From: Alphaproteobacteria bacterium | GTDB lineage: Bacteria > Pseudomonadota > Alphaproteobacteria > Sphingomonadales > Sphingomonadaceae | Length of the DNA: 11,207 nt | Direction: 5' to 3' | NCBI GenBank assembly: GCA_005882415.1 | Contig: VBAE01000081.1 | Coordinates: forward strand, 1-11,207 | Part shown: in pieces, positions 6,569-11,207 of the stretch | Layout: every line of letters starts with the position of its first letter | Numbering within the stretch: the first letter of the stretch is position 1 | Program-made: the position numbers and the translations under genes | Notes under the pieces: generated by a model | What the model saw: only the letters and a program-made list of their open reading frames with translations | Database searches by the model: none | What the model was told of the DNA's origin: nothing

Positions 6569-7473
6569 TGGAGATCGTGGCCGTCGCGGAGGGGTTTGAG
6601 TTCCCCGAGGGGCCGGTGGCGATGGCCGACGGCTCGGTGATCGTCACCGAAATCCGCGCGGGGCGGGTGACCCGGGTGCGGCCCGACGGGTCGAAGGAGT
6701 TGGTCGTCGAGACCGGTGGCGGGCCCAACGGCGCGGCGATCGGGCCGGACGGGGCCCTGTGGATCGCGAACAATGGCGGCGCCTTTTCGTGGCATGAGGA
6801 GCAGGGGCTGACCATTCCGGGGCCCACGCCGGCGGGGCATGCGGGCGGTTCGATCCAGCGCTTCGACTTTGGGACGGGGCGGCTGGAGACGGTGTACAAA
6901 AGCTGCGACGGGCGGCCGCTGATCGGGCCCAACGATCTGGTCTTCGACGCCGAGGGTGGGCTGTGGTTCACCGACCATGGCTGCTCCACCGCGGAGGGCC
7001 GGCGCTTCGGGGCTTTGCTCTACGCGAAGGGCTCCCGGATCACCCGCCAGCGCGAGGGCCTGATCGCGCCCAACGGAGTGGGGCTCTCTCCGGACGGCCG
7101 CACGGTCTACGTCGCCGACACTTACTTGCAGCGCCTCTGGGCCTTCGACGTTATGGAGCCGGGCGTGCTGGCGCCGCCGGGGCTGGCGCCGGGGCGGGTG
7201 GTCGCGAACCTTCCGGACTATCAATTGCTCGACAGCCTGGCGGTGGAGGCGGACGGGAGGGTCTGCGTCGCCACCATCGTCAACGGCGGAATCACCGCCT
7301 TCGATCCGGAGACGGGCGGCACCGAACACTTCCCCTTCCCCGATCCCATCTGCACCAACATCTGCTTCGGCGGCGCCGACATGCAGGACGCCTGGATCAC
7401 CGCCTCGGGCACGGGCCGGTTCTACAAAGCGAGATGGCCGAGGCCGGGGCTCAGGCTAGCCTATAATTGCTGA
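6568..7473 (+). CDS. SMP-30/gluconolactonase/LRE family lactone hydrolase
   Basis: A 301-residue six-bladed beta-propeller, soluble and without signal peptide. Blade repeats include DGSVIVTE (21-28), DGALWIAN (61-68), EGGLWFTD (129-136) and DGRTVYVAD (176-184). The divalent-metal ligands of SMP-30 enzymes are recognisable: E14 in FPEGP, N169 in PNGVG and D222 in LLDSLAV; N122 in GPND is a further active-site residue. Family members hydrolyse lactones such as gluconolactone. The ATG at 6568 overlaps the aldehyde dehydrogenase stop (TGATG), the sign of translational coupling; the open frame further upstream lies inside that gene. Next to a Baeyer-Villiger-type monooxygenase it may open the lactone that enzyme makes. 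A sugar lactone is the main alternative. Its end overlaps the convergent hydroxylase gene by 13 bp. Confidence 0.92.
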   Translation: MEIVAVAEGFEFPEGPVAMADGSVIVTEIRAGRVTRVRPDGSKELVVETGGGPNGAAIGPDGALWIANNGGAFSWHEEQGLTIPGPTPAGHAGGSIQRFDFGTGRLETVYKSCDGRPLIGPNDLVFDAEGGLWFTDHGCSTAEGRRFGALLYAKGSRITRQREGLIAPNGVGLSPDGRTVYVADTYLQRLWAFDVMEPGVLAPPGLAPGRVVANLPDYQLLDSLAVEADGRVCVATIVNGGITAFDPETGGTEHFPFPDPICTNICFGGADMQDAWITASGTGRFYKARWPRPGLRLAYNC

Positions 7474-8357
7474 GATCCCTCGTCCCGCCACCGCGCGCGG
7501 ATGGTTTCGCTGGTGTCGCGGGAGCCGTCGTGGCTCCAGCCGGGTTCCTTGAGCAGGTAGGCGAGCTTGTTCCCGACACCCGGCGCCCGCCACATGTCCT
7601 GGGCGATGCCGACCCATTCGTGGATCGCGGCCCAGAGGGGGTTGAAGGAGCCGAGCGGCTTGACGATGCCGTAGACGGGACGGTCTTCGTCGCGTTCGGG
7701 CTCGAAGGTACCGAACATGCGGTCCCAGATTATGAACACGCCGGCATAATTGCGGTCCAGGTAGCGCGGGTTGACGGCATGGTGGACCCGGTGGTGGGCC
7801 GGGGTGTTCATCACCGCTTCGAACCAGCCCGGCATCCGGCCGATCAGCTCGGTGTGGATCCAGTACTGGTAGACGAGGTTCACGCCGGCGCAGAAGAAGA
7901 CGAGCGGCGGCGGGAAGCCGATCAGGAAGAGCGGCAGGCGGAAGACGAAGTTCAAGCTCAGGAAGCCGGTCCAGGTCTGGCGGAGCGCGGTCGAGAGATT
8001 GTAGCGCTCGCTCGAGTGGTGGATGACATGGCTCGCCCAGAACCAGCGCACCCGGTGGGCCGACCGGTGGAAGACGTAGTAACAGAGGTCGTCCAGGACG
8101 AAGCAGAGCGGAAAGGCCCACCAGGCGTAGCCGATGTCGGTGAGGCGGAAGGCGTAGACCCAGTCCGCGGTGACCGCGACGATGCCGACGGTGAGGATGC
8201 CCGCGACGAGGCTCCCGGTGCCCAGGGTGAGCGACGCCGCCGTGTCCTTGGGGCAGAACAGCCGCCGCTGCCTGACGCGGCTGATCCACGCCTCGCCGAT
8301 CAGCGTGACGAGGAACATCGGGATCGCCCAGTAAACGGGGTTGGGCAGGTTCGGCAT
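7461..8357 (-). CDS. Fatty acid hydroxylase/sterol desaturase superfamily membrane protein, alkylglycerol-monooxygenase-like
   Basis: A 298-residue integral membrane non-haem di-iron oxygenase. The histidine clusters of the superfamily are all present: HRSAH (97-101), HVIHH (110-114) and HRVHH (189-193), with H168 in WIHTE between. Hydrophobic segments are near 8-24, 46-64, 76-96 and 140-166. The strings HHSSERYNLSTALRQ, YQYWIHTELI and NYAGVFIIWDRMFGTFE resemble animal alkylglycerol monooxygenase (TMEM195) more than ERG3-type desaturases; this is from memory of that family. The animal enzyme cleaves ether lipids with tetrahydrobiopterin; the substrate and cofactor of bacterial relatives are not established. 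No good ribosome site precedes the ATG at 8357. The gene lies 43 nt behind the antitoxin gene on the same strand and converges on the lactonase gene. A role in the neighbouring pathway is possible but not shown. Confidence 0.92.
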   Translation of the reverse strand: MPNLPNPVYWAIPMFLVTLIGEAWISRVRQRRLFCPKDTAASLTLGTGSLVAGILTVGIVAVTADWVYAFRLTDIGYAWWAFPLCFVLDDLCYYVFHRSAHRVRWFWASHVIHHSSERYNLSTALRQTWTGFLSLNFVFRLPLFLIGFPPPLVFFCAGVNLVYQYWIHTELIGRMPGWFEAVMNTPAHHRVHHAVNPRYLDRNYAGVFIIWDRMFGTFEPERDEDRPVYGIVKPLGSFNPLWAAIHEWVGIAQDMWRAPGVGNKLAYLLKEPGWSHDGSRDTSETIRARWRDEGSQQL

Positions 8358-8400
8358 CGGTCGGAGCGTACACGTGGGCGGGCGTTATGGGGAGCCGCAA

Positions 8401-8727
8401 TCAGGCGCTCGCGCGGACCCGGATCGGGTCGCCGATTTCACGGCCGTCGTGGCGGACCGTGATTTCCACTTCGGAGTCAAGGGCGGCAAGGGCGCGCATC
8501 AGGCGGGCTTCGCTGAAATCGCGAAAGCGGCCGCGCAGCACCTTCGAAAGGTCGGGCTGGCTGATGCCCGTAAGCTTGGCTGCTGCGGTCTGGCTGAGGC
8601 CGCGATCGGCGATGACCTCGGCAAGCTTGGAGACGAGACCGGCCTTGACGTGCTGACCCTCGGCGTCGGCAAGCCCGAGATCGGCAAAGACGTTGCCGCC
8701 GCTGGCGGTCACTGCGAGCTTAGCCAT
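8401..8727 (-). CDS. XRE-family antitoxin, HigA-like
   Basis: A 108-residue DNA-binding protein, the antitoxin of a type II pair. NVFADLGLADAEG (12-24) is the N-terminal signature of HigA-like antitoxins that accompany Gp49-family toxins. A helix-turn-helix follows at about 44-66 (LSQTAAAKLTGISQPDLSKVL), then RGRFRDFSEARLMRALAAL and a basic tail. Such proteins neutralise the toxin by direct contact and repress their own operon. The ATG at 8727 overlaps the last 8 nt of the toxin gene (ATGGCTAA) and has an AAGGG ribosome site 6 nt upstream (8734-8738), so I prefer it to the longer frame from 8772. The order toxin then antitoxin is usual for HigBA. Confidence 0.92.
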   Translation of the reverse strand: MAKLAVTASGGNVFADLGLADAEGQHVKAGLVSKLAEVIADRGLSQTAAAKLTGISQPDLSKVLRGRFRDFSEARLMRALAALDSEVEITVRHDGREIGDPIRVRASA

Positions 8728-9151
8728 CCCGTTCCCTTTCTCTCTTCCAGGCCTCATAGGCCTCTTCAGCACGCTTCAGGCGCCGCATGATCTTGTCCAC
8801 GTCGCCTCGGTCGGTCTTAATGCCCTTCTTCGACTTCTTCTGGAACGCGTGGAGAGCGAAGACGGCGCCTTCGAACCTGACCGTGTAGACGGCGCGGTAA
8901 GTGTCTCCGTCGAAATCGTCCACGACCTCCAAAACGCCGCCTCCGCCAAATCCCTTCAGCGGTTTCGCATCCGGGTGCTTCCCGCCACGCTGGGCGAGAT
9001 CGAGGGCGTATCCCATCACGTCCTGGACCTCCTCCGGAAAGGCCATGACGTCGCGCTTGCATGAGGCGACCCAGAAGAGTGGCTTCCATCCGTCGGCACG
9101 GCGCCACCCATGGTGGAAATACCATAGGAAGTCAATGGCGTGGTCCATCAT
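8720..9151 (-). CDS. Type II toxin, phage Gp49/HigB-like (RelE superfamily)
   Basis: A 143-residue basic protein of the Gp49-like HigB family, within the RelE superfamily of ribosome-dependent mRNA interferases. Family hallmarks are KPLFWVAS (23-30), AQRGGKHPDAKPLKGFGG (53-70), GVLEVV (72-77), YRAVYTVRF (85-93) and HAFQKKSKKG (101-110). A charged helical tail closes the protein. Homologues usually begin close to the KPLFWV segment; here about 20 extra residues (MMDHAIDFLWYFHHGWRRAD) precede it and I see no ATG, GTG or TTG nearer, so the extension may be real. ATGs at 9151 and 9148 are equally possible and neither has a clear ribosome site. The gene overlaps the antitoxin gene by 8 nt and appears intact. 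Cleavage activity is inferred from family only. Confidence 0.9.
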   Translation of the reverse strand: MMDHAIDFLWYFHHGWRRADGWKPLFWVASCKRDVMAFPEEVQDVMGYALDLAQRGGKHPDAKPLKGFGGGGVLEVVDDFDGDTYRAVYTVRFEGAVFALHAFQKKSKKGIKTDRGDVDKIMRRLKRAEEAYEAWKRERERDG

Positions 9152-9183
9152 CGCAGCGGAGGCGCAGCCGATTCTTCAAGCCC

Positions 9184-9196
9184 GGTGCCCCGCACC
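9184..9196. promoter_or_regulatory. Possible operator of the toxin-antitoxin operon
   Basis: GGTGCCCCGCACC is a 5-bp-arm palindrome with a 3-bp centre, 32 bp upstream of the toxin ATG, where autoregulating XRE antitoxins commonly bind. A palindrome this short could arise by chance in high-GC DNA. Confidence 0.3.
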
Positions 9197-9211
9197 AACT
9201 CGGTAAAGGTG

Positions 9212-9338
9212 TTCGCGCAGAGGACGCAGAGGGGCGCAGAGGGACGCAGAGATTTCGGCGCGGACGGATGGGCGGTGCGTTGTGAATGGCCGCAGCCTCT
9301 CTGCGTTTCTCTGCGCGTCTCTGCGTTCTCTGCGCGAA
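9212..9338. repeat. Long inverted repeat of CGCAGAG units
   Basis: The left arm 9212-9251 and right arm 9299-9338 are each 40 bp and match in 35 positions when one is reverse-complemented. Both begin at the outer side with TTCGCGCAGAG and contain four CGCAGAG units about 9-10 bp apart. The spacer is 47 bp. The five mismatches all fall between the units. Confidence 0.85.
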
Positions 9339-9394
9339 AAAGAGAGCGAATTCGCGGGCGAAGAGTTCGAAGGCTTCGCAGGTCGGGCGCGGGG

Positions 9395-9447
9395 CCCCCT
9401 CCACCACGCCGCTTCGCGTCGCGGTCCCCCTCCCCGTTCCGGGGAGG
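9395..9447 (-). repeat. Two-hairpin palindromic element, copy C
   Basis: Same layout and orientation as copy B: CCCTCCACCAC, a hairpin, then GGTCCCCCTCCCC and a second hairpin. Hairpin 1 pairs CCTCCCCG (9429-9436) with CGGGGAGG (9440-9447) around TTC. Hairpin 2 spans 9403-9425 with two mismatches and differs in sequence from A and B. Confidence 0.7.
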
Positions 9448-9565
9448 AGCGAGTTCATCGCAAGGGTTGACTTGTTGGTCGCTGGGTTGTTTCGGGCGCG
9501 GGACGGGCGGGTAGGTCGGCGCGGGGGCGGCGGCCGAGGCGGACGGGAAGGCTTTAGAAGCGATA

Positions 9566-10105
9566 ATGGGTGCGTTCGAACGCGCGCAGGCCGGTTCGGC
9601 TGGCGGGGCGTCGGGTCTCGAGATCGTCTATCTCGAGGCGCGGCCCGCCTTGCTGCGCTTCCTGCGCGCGCGGGGCGCCGGCGATTCGGCCGAGGACCTG
9701 CTCCAGGAGTTGTGGATCAAGGCGTCGGCCGGGGCGGCCGGGCCGATCCGCGACCCGCTCCCCTATCTCTACCGGACCGCGGCCAATCTGATGCTCGACC
9801 GGCGCCGCTCCGAGATCCGCCAGGCGCGGCGCGAGGAGGATTATGCCGGGCCCGCCGACGAGCGTTCGGACGCGCCTTCCCCGGAGCGGGAGCTCGAGTC
9901 GCGGCAGGACCTGGAAGCGGCCGAGGACGTGCTCCAGGCGCTGGGCGAGCGCACCGTCGCCATCTTCCGCCGCTTCCGGCTGGAAGGGGCGAGCCAGAAG
10001 CAGATCGCCGACGAGCTTGGGATCAGCCTCAGCGCGGTCGAGAAGCACCTCCAGCGCGCCTATCGGGCGCTGATCGAATTGAGGAGGCGTCTCGATGCGG
10101 GTTGA
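9566..10105 (+). CDS. ECF sigma factor, FecI-like
   Basis: A 179-residue extracytoplasmic-function sigma factor that directs RNA polymerase to target promoters, normally including that of the linked receptor. Region 2 covers about 20-90, with AEDLLQELWIKA (42-53) and PYLYRTAANLMLDRRR (66-81). A charged linker 88-115 leads to region 4 at about 118-172, whose helix-turn-helix GASQKQIADELGISLSAVEKHL (141-162) reads the -35 element. Length and motifs fit the FecI group. It is followed 27 nt later by a FecR-type gene, the usual partner. The ATG at 9566 has only a weak GAAG ribosome site at 9557-9560. In known Fec systems the sigma factor is released when the outer-membrane receptor binds ligand and FecR relays the signal. 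Confidence 0.93.
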   Translation: MGAFERAQAGSAGGASGLEIVYLEARPALLRFLRARGAGDSAEDLLQELWIKASAGAAGPIRDPLPYLYRTAANLMLDRRRSEIRQARREEDYAGPADERSDAPSPERELESRQDLEAAEDVLQALGERTVAIFRRFRLEGASQKQIADELGISLSAVEKHLQRAYRALIELRRRLDAG

Positions 10106-10132
10106 GCTTCGCGGCGGCGTCTACTCGGCGAG

Positions 10133-11092
10133 ATGCGCGACATGGTGATCAACGGTAAGGCGCGGGACGAGGCGATCGGCTGGGTGATCCGGCTGCGCGA
10201 CGCGTCGGCCGAGGATTGGGAGGCGTTCACCGCCTGGCTGGAAGTCGATCCCGCCCATCTCGCCGCTTATGACGAAGCCGAGACCGCCGACATTGCGGCG
10301 GAGGGGCTCCGGCTCGAACTCCCCGCGCCTGAAGCCGCCGTGCCGGTCGCCGCGCCCAGGGAGCACCGCTTCGGCCGCCGCGCTTTCGCCGGCTGGGCGA
10401 TCGCGGCGAGTCTGGTCGCCGTGGCCGGCTGGGGCCTGATGTCCACAGGGAGCAGCCCTTATGCGGTGGAGACGGGGCCGGGGCAGCGGCAGAGCGTGGC
10501 ACTGGCCGACGGCAGCCGGATTGAGCTCAACGGCGGAACCCGGCTGCTGCTCGACAAGGACCGGCCGCGCTTCGCGAGCCTCGAGCGCGGCGAGGCGCTG
10601 TTCCACATCGTCCATGACGAGGCTGCGCCGTTCGAGGTCGATGCGGGGGGCGCGGTGCTTCGCGACCTCGGCACCGAATTCAACGTGGTGAAGGGCGAAA
10701 AGCTGCTCGAAGTCTCGGTGTCGGAAGGAGCCTTGCTCTACAATCCGGGGCGCGAGTCGGCGCGGCTCGATCCGGGCATGGTGCTGAAGGCGATGCCGAT
10801 GGAGCCGCTGTGGATCGGCAAGCTGGACCGGGAATCGATCGGCGTCTGGCGCGAGGGGCGGCTGGTCTATTCGGCGGCGACGGTGTCGCGGGTGGCGGCC
10901 GACCTGTCGCGCAACCTCGGTGTCGAAGTCGCCGCGGCGGATGAAGTGGCGCGCAGGCCGTTCAGCGGCGTGATCGTGCTGGAAGGGCCGCCGGGCGACG
11001 TGCTGGAGCGCGCCTCCGCTCTGCTCGGCCTCGCGCTGGTCCGCTCCAACGGCGGCTGGCTGCTGACGACGAGGGCCGGTGCGGGGACCTGA
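10133..11092 (+). CDS. FecR-type transmembrane anti-sigma regulator
   Basis: A 319-residue inner-membrane protein that relays receptor occupancy to the FecI-like sigma factor. The cytoplasmic N-terminal domain (12-50) has the pattern DEAIGWVIRLRDA..DWEAFTAWLEVDPAHLAAYDEAE of FecR sigma-binding domains, including the conserved tryptophans W17, W29 and W35. One membrane segment lies at 84-103, after basic HRFGRR. The periplasmic FecR domain runs 112-205 (GPGQRQSVALADGSRIELNGGT, RGEALFHIVHD, GTEFNVV), followed by a C-terminal domain near 236-315 that would meet the receptor's STN domain. A second in-frame ATG at 10142 is possible, as neither start has a strong ribosome site. The gene overlaps the receptor gene by 14 nt. 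Confidence 0.94.
   Translation: MRDMVINGKARDEAIGWVIRLRDASAEDWEAFTAWLEVDPAHLAAYDEAETADIAAEGLRLELPAPEAAVPVAAPREHRFGRRAFAGWAIAASLVAVAGWGLMSTGSSPYAVETGPGQRQSVALADGSRIELNGGTRLLLDKDRPRFASLERGEALFHIVHDEAAPFEVDAGGAVLRDLGTEFNVVKGEKLLEVSVSEGALLYNPGRESARLDPGMVLKAMPMEPLWIGKLDRESIGVWREGRLVYSAATVSRVAADLSRNLGVEVAAADEVARRPFSGVIVLEGPPGDVLERASALLGLALVRSNGGWLLTTRAGAGT
11071..11075 (+). promoter_or_regulatory. Ribosome binding site deciding the GTG start
   Basis: GAGGG lies 3 nt before the GTG at 11079, inside the last codons of the FecR gene. It supports a GTG start for the receptor gene, although the spacing is short. Confidence 0.5.
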
Positions 11093-11207
11093 AAAGCTGA
11101 TCGCCGCAGCGGCCCTGGTCGCGCTCGCTTCCCCGGCGGAGGCGGGCGAGCGGCAGCGGCTGAACCTGCCCGCGGGCCGGCTGGGGGATTCGGTGGTCGC
11201 GCTCGGG
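11079..11207 (+). CDS. STN-domain TonB-dependent receptor, FecA-like (5' part only)
   Basis: Only 43 codons are visible before the window ends. The frame starts at GTG 11079, within the last 14 nt of the FecR gene, and stays open to the edge. It begins with a short signal peptide (basic RGPEK, hydrophobic LIAAAALVALAS, likely cut at AEA/G). RQRLNLPAGRLGDSVVALG follows, matching the start of STN domains, the periplasmic signalling domain of FecA-type receptors (compare 'F.IPAQPL..AL..F'). With the sigma factor and FecR genes upstream this gives the standard sigma/anti-sigma/receptor cassette. The plug and barrel are not seen, so the ligand cannot be guessed. Confidence 0.78.
   Translation, partial: MRGPEKLIAAAALVALASPAEAGERQRLNLPAGRLGDSVVALG

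Larger units (their letters stand above)
9152..9565. other. Repeat-rich intergenic region
   Basis: No gene is supported in these 414 bp between the toxin gene and the divergent sigma factor gene. It holds a small palindrome near the toxin start (9184-9196), a long CGCAGAG inverted repeat (9212-9338) and one two-hairpin element (9395-9447). The last 115 bp are G-rich; TTGACT at 9467-9472 could be a -35 element for the sigma gene, but no convincing -10 follows. Confidence 0.6.

Noticed and set aside
7467..8462. A 331-residue plus-strand frame across the hydroxylase gene
   Set aside because: Asp/Glu/Val-rich shadow; the minus strand has conserved histidine clusters and membrane segments.
9212..9338. 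CGCAGAG units as a CRISPR array
   Set aside because: Units are 7 bp with 2-3 bp gaps and form an inverted repeat; there are no spacers of CRISPR length and no cas genes.
9286..10158. A 290-residue plus-strand frame over the repeats and the sigma factor gene
   Set aside because: It begins inside the CGCAGAG repeat and continues out of frame through the sigma factor gene as Arg/Gly-rich sequence.

Overview
The window looks like chromosomal DNA of a high-GC alphaproteobacterium, most probably a sphingomonad (Sphingomonadales). The reasons are the codon use, the large TonB-dependent receptor with a 'DIIITAQRR'-type TonB box and GC-rich palindromic intergenic repeats, and a FecI/FecR/STN-receptor cassette. 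I see no rRNA, tRNA, CRISPR array, transposase or phage structural gene.

Left part (1-7473), a probable catabolic locus. A class B flavoprotein monooxygenase of Baeyer-Villiger type runs off the left edge on the minus strand (657 to 1). It sits directly behind a FadR-subfamily GntR regulator (1536 to 664, minus). Divergent from these is a 1022-residue TonB-dependent outer-membrane receptor (1862-4930). It is followed by an aldehyde dehydrogenase (5147-6568) and an SMP-30/gluconolactonase-type lactonase (6568-7473), which overlap as TGATG. Monooxygenase (ketone to ester or lactone), lactonase (lactone to hydroxy acid) and aldehyde dehydrogenase (aldehyde to acid) fit together as a Baeyer-Villiger degradation route for a ketone imported by the receptor. 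The alcohol dehydrogenase such a route needs is not in view. Two GT-N3-AC palindromes 21 bp apart lie in front of the regulator gene and are likely its own operators; they also fix its start at 1536.

Middle part (7461-9151, minus strand). A membrane di-iron hydroxylase resembling eukaryotic alkylglycerol monooxygenase converges on the lactonase gene with a 13-bp overlap. Upstream of it on the same strand is a complete HigBA-like toxin-antitoxin pair: a Gp49-family toxin first, then an XRE antitoxin, overlapping by 8 nt.

Repeats. A two-hairpin palindromic element occurs three times: an inverted pair between the receptor and aldehyde dehydrogenase genes (4940-4997 and 5051-5109) and one copy at 9395-9447. 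A separate long inverted repeat built of CGCAGAG units lies at 9212-9338. The repeat-rich stretch 9152-9565 separates the toxin-antitoxin module from the next locus.

Right part (9566-11207). This is a cell-surface signalling cassette: an ECF sigma factor of FecI type, a FecR-type membrane anti-sigma regulator, and the first 43 codons of an STN-domain TonB-dependent receptor. The receptor starts at a GTG inside the end of fecR and runs off the right edge. It probably controls uptake of a siderophore, haem or another TonB-dependent substrate.
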